Positions 28,037 to 36,526 of a DNA stretch of 55,030 nt are shown piece after piece. A program made the translations under genes and the position numbers. Below the pieces are notes generated by a model. The model was not told where the DNA came from and did not search any database. It saw only the letters and a program-made list of their open reading frames with translations. Source of the DNA: Zoogloea sp. (GTDB taxonomy: Bacteria; Pseudomonadota; Gammaproteobacteria; Burkholderiales; Rhodocyclaceae); contig JAKLLO010000016.1 of the NCBI GenBank assembly GCA_023150095.1, positions 1 to 55,030 of the forward strand, given 5' to 3'. Positions within the stretch are counted from its first letter, which is position 1. Each line of letters starts with the position of its first letter.

Positions 28037-28494
28037 GCGCAGCTCCGGGTGGCCTGGGTGGCGATGGAAATGGGCGGACGGCTGGGCGCCAGGGCGCAAA
28101 TCCGAGCGAGCTCGGTGACGAAGGGGCTCCAGTCGAGGATGCCGGAGATCACGCCCAGGTAGGCGCCGCCCCGCAGCACAACCACCGCCGGGTAGCGATT
28201 GACGCCGAAACGGCGGGCCAGCGCGGGGCTCAGGTCGGCACCGGCGGCGAGGCCCCGGGCCGTCACGCCGAGGGCGCGCAGGGCTTCGGGCAGCACCACC
28301 GCCACGTCGAGGGATTCGGGGCTGCGCTGGGGGTCGTCGGTGAGGAGCAGCACGGCGAGGCCATCGGCGTCGAGGGCCGCATCCAGCGCGGCTTCGTCAG
28401 CGAGGCGGAGAAAGCCGTTGCGCTCGGCGAGGCGCTTGAGGGCGGCGTCGAGCTTGTCGAGGGACGACGGGGGCGGGGCGAACTGGGCGCTCAT
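28033..28494 (-). CDS. hupG: Hydrogenase small-subunit chaperone HupG/HoxO (HyaE-like)
   Basis: A 153-residue thioredoxin-fold protein of the HupG/HyaE family without the CxxC redox motif. The fold is seen in AVLLLTDDPQRSPESLDVAV, RRFGVNRYPAVVVLRGGAYL and SGILDWSPFVTEL. It is thought to bind the Tat signal of the small-subunit precursor. Both ends overlap neighbours by 4 nt (hupF stop at its start, hupH start at its end), indicating strict co-translation. Confidence 0.9.
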   Translation of the reverse strand: MSAQFAPPPSSLDKLDAALKRLAERNGFLRLADEAALDAALDADGLAVLLLTDDPQRSPESLDVAVVLPEALRALGVTARGLAAGADLSPALARRFGVNRYPAVVVLRGGAYLGVISGILDWSPFVTELARICALAPSRPPISIATQATRSCA

Positions 28495-28796
28495 TGGGGC
28501 TCCGTTAGGTGGGCGGGGAGAGTCGGCGTGCGCTCGACCAGATCGGCGAACAGGGCGTCGATGCCGGCCTGGTCGCCACGCATCGCGGCGCCGAGGGCCG
28601 CCAGCGCGTTGTTGATGGCGTGGGCGCGCTCCGCGTCGATGACTTCGCGGGCGGCACCGAGAAAGGTGAGCAGCCAGGTGCCCGGCGGCTGTTCGCCAAC
28701 CAGCACCAGGTCGATCGTCTGCTCGCCGTCCGGCCCCTGGCAGAGGGCCGTCCAGCCGGACGCTTCGATGACCTGCACGGGGATCCCGAGGCACAT
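28491..28796 (-). CDS. hupF: HypC-family chaperone HupF/HoxL
   Basis: A 101-residue HypC paralogue beginning MCLGIPVQVIEASG (Cys2 conserved). It has the small-barrel core LVLVGEQPPGTWLLTFLGAA and a longer helical C-terminus than HypC. HupF/HoxL is specific for the uptake hydrogenase large subunit and helps stabilise it in air. It sits 3 bp downstream of hupD and overlaps hupG. Confidence 0.94.
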   Translation of the reverse strand: MCLGIPVQVIEASGWTALCQGPDGEQTIDLVLVGEQPPGTWLLTFLGAAREVIDAERAHAINNALAALGAAMRGDQAGIDALFADLVERTPTLPAHLTEPQ

Positions 28797-28799
28797 GGC

Positions 28800-29411
28800 T
28801 CAGTCCTCCCGGATGAAGCGGGCGTCGCCGGCGCGCCAGGCGTCCTGCTCGCTGGGCCTGCCGGCTTCGTAGGCGTCCATGGTCAGACTGGCGGCGTTGA
28901 GGCGCGGGCCGGCATCCGCCCGCGGCACCGGCGCGGCGCCCCAGCGGGTGAGCCATTCGCAGGCGACATCGAGGGCCGGGCCGATCTGGGCCTTCACCTC
29001 GTCACGCAGGCTGCCGCCGAAGTCTTCCAGCTCGACCGGCTGACAGCCGATCAGCACCAGCTCGTCGGGCAGGCGGCCGAGGAGTTCGGCCGAGGCCAGC
29101 ACTTCCTGGAAGCCGGTCTGGTGCAGGCTCATCTTCTTGGCGCCCATGAAGCGGGGCACCTCGTCGCCGACGACGATGCGCAGCGTGCCCGGCGCGTCGC
29201 CGTAATCCACTGCATCGAACACCAGCAGGCGGCGGGCGTCCTCCACATAGGGCAGCAGGTAGAGGCCCTGGGTGCCGCCGTCCATCACGGTGACCTGCGG
29301 CGGCAGCGCGAAGCGCTCGGCCAGGGCTTCGGCGCAGCGCACGCCAAAGCCTTCGTCGGCCCACAGGAGGTTGCCGATACCCAGAACGAGAATGGAAGGA
29401 TGGCCGGTCAT
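28800..29411 (-). CDS. hupD: Hydrogenase maturation endopeptidase HupD/HoxM
   Basis: A 203-residue protease that removes the C-terminal extension of HupL after nickel insertion. Metal-site residues are at the usual places: Glu/Asp in GIGNLLWADEGFGVR, Asp in LLVFDAVDYGDAPG and His in KKMSLHQTGFQEVL. The C-terminal tail (AASLTMDAYEAGRPSEQDAW) is longer than in E. coli HyaD. It is the first gene of the long hup-hyp-hox run. A sigma54-like element lies 36-48 bp upstream of its ATG, so this is probably the start of a transcript independent of hupSLC. Confidence 0.95.
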   Translation of the reverse strand: MTGHPSILVLGIGNLLWADEGFGVRCAEALAERFALPPQVTVMDGGTQGLYLLPYVEDARRLLVFDAVDYGDAPGTLRIVVGDEVPRFMGAKKMSLHQTGFQEVLASAELLGRLPDELVLIGCQPVELEDFGGSLRDEVKAQIGPALDVACEWLTRWGAAPVPRADAGPRLNAASLTMDAYEAGRPSEQDAWRAGDARFIRED

Positions 29412-29446
29412 GGCGTTTCCGGAAACAGGAAGGTGGTCACTTCAAT

Positions 29447-29459
29447 CAAGTTCCGTGCC
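29447..29459 (-). promoter_or_regulatory. sigma54-like -24/-12 promoter of hupD operon
   Basis: The minus strand reads GGCACGGAACTTG, matching the sigma54 consensus TGGCACG-N4-TTGC except for C in place of the first T and A in place of the -12 C. Transcription would start near 29436, leaving a leader of about 25 nt before hupD. The identical 13-mer occurs upstream of hupS. Confidence 0.7.
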
Positions 29460-29574
29460 GGCTGGCCTTGCCGCACTCCAAGACGCGAAGCCGCTTATGG
29501 GACAAGGCCTTAGCGCACACAGGCATACCGCCGGGCAAGCAAAACGGAAAGCAGACTTCCAGTACATCCAGAAC

Positions 29575-29593
29575 GTGCAAACATCGCTTGCAC
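29575..29593. promoter_or_regulatory. Palindrome, candidate HoxA upstream activating site
   Basis: GTGCAA and TTGCAC flank 7 nt as a perfect inverted repeat. It is centred about 150 bp upstream of the expected hupD transcription start, the usual distance for an NtrC-type activator. A single GTGCAA half-site occurs at 34725-34730 upstream of hupS. Confidence 0.35.
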
Positions 29594-29779
29594 CCGATGC
29601 ACAATCCGCAACCCACGACATTGCCATTTACGCGACATTTCAGGCCCTGAGCGCCGCGAGTGTTAAATCCCATGAATTTTGAGTGAATTTCTGCAGGGTC
29701 TCGATAAATATGACTTTTGTCGCGTCGCCGCATGAGTTCACAATCCGCTCTCGCCTGCGCTGATTTATCGTTCCTGCCC

Positions 29780-30910
29780 ATGAAAAACCTTCTCCCGGCC
29801 ATTTCGGCCCTCGCCCTGCTCGCCTCGCCGCTTCCGGCCCTGTCCGTTTCGGTGGGCGAACCCATTCTCCCCAAGGCAGAAGCGGCGCCACCCGGCCCAC
29901 AGGCCGCCACCACCCCGGCGGGCGGCACGACCCTGCCGGCGCCGCCGAAGGTGACCCGCTGGGAAGATACCGGCATGAAGCCAGTCGAGGCGCGGGAGTG
30001 GCAGAACTACGGCTTCACGCCCCAGGAAGGCATGAACTGGCTCTCCGCCGGCTTCGAGCCGGTCGTCGCCCGCACCTGGTCGGACAAGGGCTTCGACGCC
30101 GACGAAGCGCGCCAGTGGCGTGACTCGGCCCGCCAGAGCCGCTCGATGATGTCCGAGATGGACCACTCCGATCCGGCCGCCTGGAAGCGCGAAGGCTTCT
30201 CGCCGGCCGACCGGCTGGCCTGGTGGGAAGCCGGCTTCGTGTTTGACGACGCGGTGCTGCTGGCCCGCGCGGGCATGAGCCCGGTCCAGGCAGCCTGGCA
30301 TGGCCACGAGAAGCTGAAGGAGATCCGCAGCGGCGCGGCCGGGCAAACCCCATTGGGCAGCGCCGCCATGACCGCCCCCCCCGGCGCAGCGCCCGGGGCA
30401 GCCCAGGGCGCCGCACCTGCCGCGCCCCAACCCCTCGACCCGGCGGCCATCTGGCGCGTGGTCGGGCCCTTCCTGAAGGTCGGCCTGGTGGGCCTGGTGG
30501 CCTTCATCTCGGGGGGCTTTGCCTTCTTCTTCTACCGCCGCGCCCAGGCCAACAGCAAGCTCGCCACGGTCAAGGCCGACGCGCCCGACAGCGAAATGCC
30601 GCCCGAGTCCGTCCCGCCCGCGCGGCTCGGCAAGAAGGTGCTCGAGAAGCGCAAGCCGGCCCGGGCGGTCAAGCTGTTCAAGTCGGCTGCGCCCCACTGC
30701 ATCCACTGCAAGAGCAGCAACGTGCGCCGCTCCAAGATGCATCCGCACAAGTTTGCCGGCATCAACTTCACCGAGTATTTCCGCTGCAAGAACTGCGGCC
30801 GGCATTTCGCGATCGTCAGCTACACCTCGATCCTGGCTACCGGCGGCGCCATCGTCGCGGCGCTGATCCTGGTCACCGCGTCCTTCATCTACGTGTTCTC
30901 GATCGCCTGA
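29780..30910 (+). CDS. Membrane protein with 13-residue W-repeats and zinc ribbon
   Basis: A 376-residue protein of unknown function; the ATG at 29780 is chosen because a signal peptide (about 1-24, ending PLPALSVS) follows it. Residues 61-113 are four perfect-period repeats with Trp at 61, 74, 87, 100 and 113 and Gly at +4 (W-x3-G-F/M-x4-A-x2). Two more degenerate units follow around W135 and W148. After a Pro/Ala linker comes a TM segment (about 229-253). A zinc-ribbon-like domain (C307/C310, C336/C339) follows, then a final TM helix (about 351-374). It is the only plus-strand gene between the two hydrogenase operons. It ends at a strong terminator shared with hupC. Confidence 0.8.
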   Translation: MKNLLPAISALALLASPLPALSVSVGEPILPKAEAAPPGPQAATTPAGGTTLPAPPKVTRWEDTGMKPVEAREWQNYGFTPQEGMNWLSAGFEPVVARTWSDKGFDADEARQWRDSARQSRSMMSEMDHSDPAAWKREGFSPADRLAWWEAGFVFDDAVLLARAGMSPVQAAWHGHEKLKEIRSGAAGQTPLGSAAMTAPPGAAPGAAQGAAPAAPQPLDPAAIWRVVGPFLKVGLVGLVAFISGGFAFFFYRRAQANSKLATVKADAPDSEMPPESVPPARLGKKVLEKRKPARAVKLFKSAAPHCIHCKSSNVRRSKMHPHKFAGINFTEYFRCKNCGRHFAIVSYTSILATGGAIVAALILVTASFIYVFSIA

Positions 30911-30928
30911 CGCGGCGCAGCCAACCAA

Positions 30929-30962
30929 CAAAAATGGCCCGGTCGAAACCGGGCCATTTTTG
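30929..30962. terminator. Bidirectional terminator, W-repeat gene / hupC
   Basis: A perfect 15-bp stem (CAAAAATGGCCCGGT and its complement) with a CGAA loop, TTCG on the minus strand. A-run and T-run flank it, so it can terminate both the plus-strand gene and hupSLC. Confidence 0.9.
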
Positions 30963-30986
30963 TTTGCAGCACATGCGGGCGGTGGG

Positions 30987-31691
30987 TCAGTCCTTGAACA
31001 TCCGCCAGCCCGACACCATCGTGGAGATCAGGCTCTGGCGGCTCATGATGTCCTCACGGATCGCGGCGTAGATGTGCACCACCGCAAAGCTCATCATGAT
31101 CCACATGCCCAGCCGGTGCAGGCTGTGGGTCTGCATCGACCCGCCCAGCAACGGCAGCACCCAGCCGAACAGCCGATCGGCCCACGAGCCCAGCCCCAGG
31201 CCTTCGCTGTACAGCGCGAAGCCGGTGAAGAGCATCCCGAAGGCCAGCACGGTGAAGAAGAAGAACATCATCAGCTGGGCCATCGGGTTGTGGCCGACGT
31301 ACTTCTTCGGGTGCTTCTCGAGGAACAGATACCAGCGCAGTTCGAAGAACACCTCGCTCCACCACTGTCCATTGGTGATCGGCAGCTTGAAGATCTGCCG
31401 GGCGTGGTGGTTGCCCACGAACGCCCAGTAACCCCGCCCGATCAGCCCCACCGCGAAGATGTAGGCCGCCGCGAAGTGGGCGAAGCGGATGTAGCCCATC
31501 AGGAAGTTGTCCGACGCCTCGCCGGGCATCGTCGGCAGCGGCTTGCCGATGAAGTAGCCGCTCACCGCCAGCACGACGATCGCCAGGGCGTTGATCCAGT
31601 GCCACAGGCGCACCGGCGCCTCATACACGTAGATCGAACGTACCTGCCGGCCGTGCCGTTCGGCCTCCAGCATGTCTTGTTGTGAAAGCAT
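30987..31691 (-). CDS. hupC: Uptake hydrogenase cytochrome b subunit HupC/HoxZ
   Basis: A 234-residue di-heme cytochrome b that anchors HupSL and passes electrons to quinone. Four TM helices are visible, including APVRLWHWINALAIVVLAVS, the hydrophobic run LMMFFFFTVLAFGMLFTGFA and HRLGMWIMMSFAVVHIYAAI. His residues in these helices and in GYIRFAHFAAAYIFA are the expected heme ligands. The ATG at 31691 lies 13 bp after the hupL stop. It ends the hupSLC transcript at the terminator around 30945; hupD and the other assembly genes are not directly downstream, unlike most hup operons. Confidence 0.95.
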   Translation of the reverse strand: MLSQQDMLEAERHGRQVRSIYVYEAPVRLWHWINALAIVVLAVSGYFIGKPLPTMPGEASDNFLMGYIRFAHFAAAYIFAVGLIGRGYWAFVGNHHARQIFKLPITNGQWWSEVFFELRWYLFLEKHPKKYVGHNPMAQLMMFFFFTVLAFGMLFTGFALYSEGLGLGSWADRLFGWVLPLLGGSMQTHSLHRLGMWIMMSFAVVHIYAAIREDIMSRQSLISTMVSGWRMFKD

Positions 31692-31704
31692 GACGGCCTC
31701 CCGT

Positions 31705-33498
31705 TCAGCGGACCTTGATCGATGCCATTTCCTGCCCGTCCGGCGACAGCACATGGGTGGAGCAAGCCATGCACGGGTCGAAGGAATGCAGGGTGCGCAG
31801 GATTTCCAGCGGTTCGTCGGCCTTGGCCACCGGGGTGTCCATCAGCGAGGCCTCGAAGGCGCCGATCTGGCCCTTGGCATCCCGCGGACCGCCGTTCCAG
31901 GTGGTGGGCACCACCGCCTGGTAGTTGTCGATGCGGGTGTCCTTGATGCGGATCCAGTGGCCCAGCGCGCCGCGGGGTGCCTCGGTGAAGCCCACGCCCT
32001 TGGCGTCCTTCGGCCAGGTGGAGGGGTCCCACTTTTCGATGTTGGCGGTGGAGAGATCGCCGGCCTTCAGGTTGGCCATCAGCTTGTCGAAGAAGTAGCG
32101 CGACTTATGCGCCGCCCAGGACGCCTCCAGGCCCCGCGCCGCGGTGCGGCCGAGGGTCGAGAAGATCGCCTTGAGGGGCAGGCCGAGATCCTTCAGCAGC
32201 TTGTCCACCGGCTCCTTGAACTCGGGGTTGTTCTGGGCGTAGCCGATCACGTAGCGCGACAGGGGGCCGACCTCCATCGCGTGGCCGCGCCAGCGCGGGG
32301 CCTTGATCCACGAGTACTTGCCGGCTTCGTCCAGGTTCTCGATCCTGGTCTTGGTGCCCTTGGTGGCCTTGCCCAGCTCGAAGTTGGGTTCGGTCACGCC
32401 GTCCCACGGGTGCAGGCCGCGGGTCTCGTCGGCGTACTTGTACCAGCTGTGCGCCACGTGCTCCTGCACCTGCTCGGGGTCGCGCAGGTCGACTTCATGC
32501 ACCTTGCTGAGGTCGCCGTTGATGATGGCGCCGCGGGGCAGCAGCAGGTTCTTGGCCGAGTAGTCGTTGGCCACGTCCGGGATGTCGCCGTACGAGAGCA
32601 CGCACTGGCTCGACAGGCCGCCGCCGTAGGTCCAGTCCTTGTAGAAGCTGGCGATGGCGACGAGATCGGGCACGTACACCATGTCGATGAACTCGATGCA
32701 GCGGTCGATGATCGAGGCGATCAGGTTGAGCCGCTCCATGTTGATCGCGCCGACCGCGCCCGTGCCTTCCAGGTTGATCGCGCAGGGCACGCCACCCACC
32801 AGCCAGTTCGGGTGCGGGTTCTTGCCGCCGAAGATGGTGTGGATCTTGACGATCTCCTTCTGGAAATCGAGCGCCTCCAGGTAGTGCGTCACCGCCATCA
32901 GGTTGGCTTCCGGCGGCAGGCGGTAGGCCGGGCTGCCCCAGTAGCCGTTCATGAAGGGGCCGAGCTGGCCGGATTCGACGAACTTCTTGAGGCGGTTCTG
33001 CACGTCGCGGAAGTAGCCCGGCGACGACAGCGGCCAGGCCGAGATGCTCTGGGCGAGCTCGGAGGTCTTCTTCGGATCGGCCTTCAGGGCCGACACCACA
33101 TCCACCCAGTCGAGCGCGTGCAGGTGGTAGAAGTGCACCAGGTGGTCATGCACCTGCAGCGCCAGCTGCATCAGGTTGCGGATGATGTTGGCGTTCTCGG
33201 GGATCTTGATGTTGAGGGCGTCTTCCACCGCGCGCACCGAGGTGAGCGCGTGGGTGCCGGTGCACACGCCGCAGATCCGCTCGGTGAAGGCCCACGCATC
33301 GCGCGGGTCGCGGCCCTTCAGGATCACCTCCAGCCCGCGCCACATGGTGCCCGTCGACACCGCGTTGCGGATCACGTTCTTCTCGTCGATGTTCACTTCG
33401 ACGCGCAGATGGCCCTCGATCCGACACACCGGATCGACCACCACGCGCTTGCCCGAGTTGTCGAGCTTGAAGCCCTGGGTTTCCAGCACCGTCATCAT
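31705..33498 (-). CDS. hupL: Uptake [NiFe] hydrogenase large subunit
   Basis: HupL/HoxG, 597 residues, carrying the Ni-Fe(CN)2CO site. The N-terminal ligand motif is [13 protein letters not shown] (C76, C79) and the C-terminal one is DPCMACSTH (C576, C579, H582). A 15-residue extension ([15 protein letters not shown]) follows H582 and is the HupD cleavage substrate. The ATG at 33498 overlaps the hupS stop (ATGATGA); the second ATG three bases later is equally good, with GGGAG serving either. It is exported by piggyback on the Tat signal of HupS. Sequence is complete and typical of group 1 membrane-bound enzymes. Confidence 0.97.
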   Translation of the reverse strand: MMTVLETQGFKLDNSGKRVVVDPVCRIEGHLRVEVNIDEKNVIRNAVSTGTMWRGLEVILKGRDPRDAWAFTERICGVCTGTHALTSVRAVEDALNIKIPENANIIRNLMQLALQVHDHLVHFYHLHALDWVDVVSALKADPKKTSELAQSISAWPLSSPGYFRDVQNRLKKFVESGQLGPFMNGYWGSPAYRLPPEANLMAVTHYLEALDFQKEIVKIHTIFGGKNPHPNWLVGGVPCAINLEGTGAVGAINMERLNLIASIIDRCIEFIDMVYVPDLVAIASFYKDWTYGGGLSSQCVLSYGDIPDVANDYSAKNLLLPRGAIINGDLSKVHEVDLRDPEQVQEHVAHSWYKYADETRGLHPWDGVTEPNFELGKATKGTKTRIENLDEAGKYSWIKAPRWRGHAMEVGPLSRYVIGYAQNNPEFKEPVDKLLKDLGLPLKAIFSTLGRTAARGLEASWAAHKSRYFFDKLMANLKAGDLSTANIEKWDPSTWPKDAKGVGFTEAPRGALGHWIRIKDTRIDNYQAVVPTTWNGGPRDAKGQIGAFEASLMDTPVAKADEPLEILRTLHSFDPCMACSTHVLSPDGQEMASIKVR

Positions 33499-34580
33499 TT
33501 GTCTCCCGAATTCTTGTCGTCTTGCTGCGAGCGGGCGCGCGCCAGCGCCGTCACCGCCGCGTGGGCTGCCACTGCCGCGCCCACCGCGCCGGCGGCCGTC
33601 GCGCCGATCTTGTCGGCATTGGCCTCGACGCCGAACTGATGGATGTCGGTCACCCGGTCGTAGAAGCTGCCCTTGTCCCAGAAGCCTTCTTCCGAGCAGC
33701 CGATGCAACCGTGGCCGGATTGCACCGGCCAGCTCACGCCGCCGTTCCAGCGCATCGACGAGCAGGCGTTGTAGGTGGTCGGCCCCTTGCAGCCCATCTT
33801 GTAGAGGCAGTAGCCCTTGCGCGCAGCTTCGTCGTCCCAGTTCTCGACGAACTGGCCGGCGTCGAAGTGCGGGCGGCGGTAGCACTTGTCGTGGATGCGC
33901 TGGCCGTAGAACATCTTCGGCCGGCCCTGGCGGTCGAGCTCGGGGATGCGGTCGAAGGTCAGCATGTAGGTCACCACGCCGGTCATCACCTCGGCGATCG
34001 GCGGGCAGCCGGGCACGCGGACGATCGGCTTGTTGGTGATCACCTGATGCACCGGGGTCGCCCGGGTCGGGTTGGGCTTGGCGGCCTGCACACAGCCGTA
34101 GGACGCGCAGGCGCCCCAGCTGATGATCGCCTTGGCGTCGGCGCAGGTTTCCTTCAGCACCTCAACAAACGGCCGGCCGCCGTGGATGCAGAACATGCCG
34201 TCCTCGTTGAGGGGCGGGTTGCCCTCCACCGCCACGATGTAGTTGCCCTTGTACTTCTTCTTCACCTCTTCGATGATCGCCTCGGCCTGGTGGCCGGCGG
34301 CGGCCATCAGGGTGTCGTCGTAGTCGAGGGACAGCATCGACAGCACCACGTCCTTGGTGAGCGGATGCGCCGAGCGGATGAAGGATTCGGAGCAGCAGGT
34401 GCACTCCAGCCCGTGCAGCCAGATCACCGGCGTACGCGGCTTGGTCTCCAGCGCGTGGGCGATCTTCGGCACGAACGCGCTACCCAGCCCCAGCGACGTG
34501 GCCGTCAGGCTGCAGAACTTCATGAAGCTGCGTCGGGTAATCCCCTGCCGGCGCAGCACCTCGTAAAATGTTTCGGTCAT
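33495..34580 (-). CDS. hupS: Uptake [NiFe] hydrogenase small subunit, O2-tolerant type
   Basis: HupS/HoxK, 361 residues. The Tat signal is ITRRSFMKF (residues 14-22) with a hydrophobic stretch ending near AHALE. The proximal cluster region has ECTCC (C60, C62, C63) and ACASYGC (C158, C163). C62 and C163 correspond to the two supernumerary cysteines (C19, C120) that form the [4Fe-3S] cluster of O2-tolerant group 1d enzymes such as Ralstonia MBH and E. coli Hyd-1. Medial and distal cluster motifs ([33 protein letters not shown]) are intact. A C-terminal hydrophobic anchor follows (about 320-345). The ATG at 34580 is preceded by GGAGGGGAGG. It is first gene of the operon. Confidence 0.97.
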   Translation of the reverse strand: MTETFYEVLRRQGITRRSFMKFCSLTATSLGLGSAFVPKIAHALETKPRTPVIWLHGLECTCCSESFIRSAHPLTKDVVLSMLSLDYDDTLMAAAGHQAEAIIEEVKKKYKGNYIVAVEGNPPLNEDGMFCIHGGRPFVEVLKETCADAKAIISWGACASYGCVQAAKPNPTRATPVHQVITNKPIVRVPGCPPIAEVMTGVVTYMLTFDRIPELDRQGRPKMFYGQRIHDKCYRRPHFDAGQFVENWDDEAARKGYCLYKMGCKGPTTYNACSSMRWNGGVSWPVQSGHGCIGCSEEGFWDKGSFYDRVTDIHQFGVEANADKIGATAAGAVGAAVAAHAAVTALARARSQQDDKNSGDK

Positions 34581-34681
34581 GGACGTCAGCCCTCCCCTCC
34601 TGGAACATCACGCCCGGATATCTTCTGATCCGCTGCGACACTGCCGGGCCGACAATGCCGCATCGCCATCAGGGGAATTAA

Positions 34682-34694
34682 CAAGTTCCGTGCC
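34682..34694 (-). promoter_or_regulatory. sigma54-like -24/-12 promoter of hupSLC
   Basis: The minus strand reads GGCACGGAACTTG, the same 13-mer as upstream of hupD, with T in place of the -12 C. It is about 100 bp upstream of the hupS start. It fits activation by HoxA, whose GAFTGA loop is intact. The rest of the 254-bp gap to the divergent acetyltransferase gene shows no gene. Confidence 0.68.
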
Positions 34695-34834
34695 CAGTCC
34701 GGGCCAGGATTGAAAATCCTTTCCGTGCAATGACTTAATCCCGGCGCGGCGCCATGAAGGGCGTCCGCCCACATCGACCGACAAGCCGCTGACCAGCCAA
34801 TCGGAAACCCACTAACCAGCCCCCATCACCTCAG

Positions 34835-35338
34835 ATGACCACCCTGACCATCCAGCCCGTCGACTTCGACGACCCCACGCAGACCGCCGATTTCCTGTTC
34901 CTCCTCGACCACTACATGCGCGGCCCCACCGGCAACGGCCGGCCAATGGACGACGCACTGCGCGCCCGCCTGCCGGACGAAATCCAGCGTCGGCCGACGG
35001 TGCTGTGCCATCTGGGATATCTGGAAGAATCAGGCGCAGCGCGACGCCCCGTGGGGCTGATCAACTGCGTGGAGGGGTTTTCGACGTTTGCGGGCCGGCC
35101 CTTGCTCAACATCCACGACATCGTGGTGCATGCAGACTATCGCCGACGCGGCTTTGCCGGCCAGCTGCTGGCCCACGCAGAAGCGGTGGCACGGGCGCGC
35201 GGTTGCTGCAAGCTGACGCTGGAAGTGCTGACGGGAAACCGCGGCGCTTACGATGCCTACGTGGGCTTCGGTTTCCGGGCCTACGAGCTCGATCCGGCGA
35301 TGGGCGCCGCGACCTTCATGGAGAAGAAGTTCGACTGA
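34835..35338 (+). CDS. GNAT-family N-acetyltransferase
   Basis: A 167-residue GNAT protein. The acetyl-CoA pyrophosphate loop is in VVHADYRRRGFAGQLLAHAE (R/Q-x-x-G-x-G/A type), followed by LTLEVLTGNRGAYDAYVGFGF, the usual beta5-alpha4 region. The substrate is not predictable. It is divergent from hupS and convergent with the FemAB-like gene (21 bp between stops). No functional tie to hydrogenase is evident. Confidence 0.88.
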   Translation: MTTLTIQPVDFDDPTQTADFLFLLDHYMRGPTGNGRPMDDALRARLPDEIQRRPTVLCHLGYLEESGAARRPVGLINCVEGFSTFAGRPLLNIHDIVVHADYRRRGFAGQLLAHAEAVARARGCCKLTLEVLTGNRGAYDAYVGFGFRAYELDPAMGAATFMEKKFD

Positions 35339-35359
35339 GGTGGTTTGGGCGGGCCGCGA

Positions 35360-36346
35360 TCAGAACGCGACCCACTCCTCGAGCAGCCGGTACTCGCTGC
35401 CGCGCAGCCCCTGCTTGAAGCGGCCGTAGCCGTCGGACGACGAATAGCCGCCCAGATCGAAGCGCTCGCACCCCCGGGCCTGCATGGAAAGCAGCGCGTT
35501 CCACATCAGAAAGTTGCCGGCCTTCTTCTGGCGCGCTTCGGGGCCGAACCAGCCGACGAAATACTCGGCACTCCGGGCAAAGCGGAACACGATCATCCCG
35601 GCCAGGGGCTGGCCGTCGTGGAGCGCCCGGCACACGAAGACATCCTCCGGCGCCCGCTCCCGCAGCGCCCGCAGGAAGTCCGGCGACGTGCCGGCAAAGC
35701 CCTTGTCGCGCATGTTTTCCTGGTGACGGGCCAGCATCCAGTCGAAAGCGCAGGACTTGTCCGAGATTTCAAACTCGAGCCCGCCCCGCTCGGCGCCGTT
35801 GAGCTGGGTCCGCCACGTGGACGCCAGCCGCTTGCGCAGGGTGGCGGCATCCTCGGTCAGATCCAGCACCGCCGAGCACCAGCCCGCCGTACCACGGGCG
35901 ATGAAACCGGCCTCACGCAGCCACTGGCGGTGCTCGTCCGAATCCGCAAGGCCCGGCGCCAGCACCAGCAGGCCACGCCGGCCGAAGCGCCAGCGCTTGC
36001 GCAGCGTCGCGTACACCGCGCGCACCTCCGACTCCTGGGGCCGGAGCGCGAGGAACTGCGGCCCACGGTTGATCCGCGCCGCCACCGGCAGCCCCAGCAC
36101 CCGCTTCACCAGCACCTGACAGATCGCCACCGGCTGACCGCCCTGCTCGAAGACCAGCCGCTCCACCCGCCAGCCGCCCGCCGCCTTGGCTTCGCCGTAG
36201 CTCCACGCCTGGACGATCGCCGGCGCAGGCAGACGCGCGAACAGCCGCTCCCACTCGTCGCGCCCGGCAACTGCGCGGATCTGGCAGTTGTTCACGGACG
36301 CAAGCGGCAGCGATGCCACGGAAAAATCGCAAGAACCATGCTTCAT
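35360..36346 (-). CDS. FemAB/GNAT-like acyltransferase
   Basis: A 328-residue protein with two GNAT-like halves as in FemX/FemAB and lipid-II aminoacyltransferase-like proteins. Features are QAWSYGEAKAAGGWRVERLV near the N-terminus, a middle RLASTWRTQLNGAERGGLEF, and the C-terminal YFVGWFGPEARQKKAGNFLM followed by FDLGGYSSSDGYGRFKQGL. In Gram-negatives relatives occur in exopolysaccharide or cell-wall contexts, but no such genes are nearby, so function is left open. The ATG at 36346 (MKHGSCDF) follows CCTCC; a later start cannot be excluded because the first 20 residues look unstructured. Confidence 0.75.
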   Translation of the reverse strand: MKHGSCDFSVASLPLASVNNCQIRAVAGRDEWERLFARLPAPAIVQAWSYGEAKAAGGWRVERLVFEQGGQPVAICQVLVKRVLGLPVAARINRGPQFLALRPQESEVRAVYATLRKRWRFGRRGLLVLAPGLADSDEHRQWLREAGFIARGTAGWCSAVLDLTEDAATLRKRLASTWRTQLNGAERGGLEFEISDKSCAFDWMLARHQENMRDKGFAGTSPDFLRALRERAPEDVFVCRALHDGQPLAGMIVFRFARSAEYFVGWFGPEARQKKAGNFLMWNALLSMQARGCERFDLGGYSSSDGYGRFKQGLRGSEYRLLEEWVAF

Positions 36347-36478
36347 GGAGGGATGGATTCGGGAAGTGGGCGGAGTCTACCCGTACATTTCCCTGGCACC
36401 CACGAAGCGTTTCACAACTGGACACAATCCTTCGGAAATCCGGCCTGCATCAGGACGAAATCCACACCGCAAAAGCAG

Positions 36479-36503
36479 AAAGCCCGGCACGGGGCCGGGC
36501 TTT
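36479..36503 (-). terminator. Terminator downstream of ilvD
   Basis: The stem AAAGCCCGGC / GCCGGGCTTT with a 5-nt loop lies 24 bp past the ilvD stop. T-rich sequence follows on the minus strand. Confidence 0.8.
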
Positions 36504-36526
36504 CCTTGCAGCGATAACAGCGAGGA

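Larger units (their letters stand above)
29412..29779. other. Divergent regulatory region hupD / W-repeat gene
   Basis: A 368-bp gap between divergent genes. It holds the sigma54-like element at 29447-29459 (toward hupD) and a perfect GTGCAA-N7-TTGCAC palindrome at 29575-29593. A weak sigma70-like pair (TTGAGT, then GATAAA) lies around 29680-29710 toward the plus-strand gene. Open frames inside lack convincing starts or family similarity. Confidence 0.55.

Noticed and set aside
29446-29976. Cys-rich minus-strand frame (CGLCIGCKRC...) in the hupD upstream region
   Set aside because: It overlaps the promoter region and the start of the opposite-strand gene, has no credible start or family, and its Cys pattern fits no cluster motif I know.
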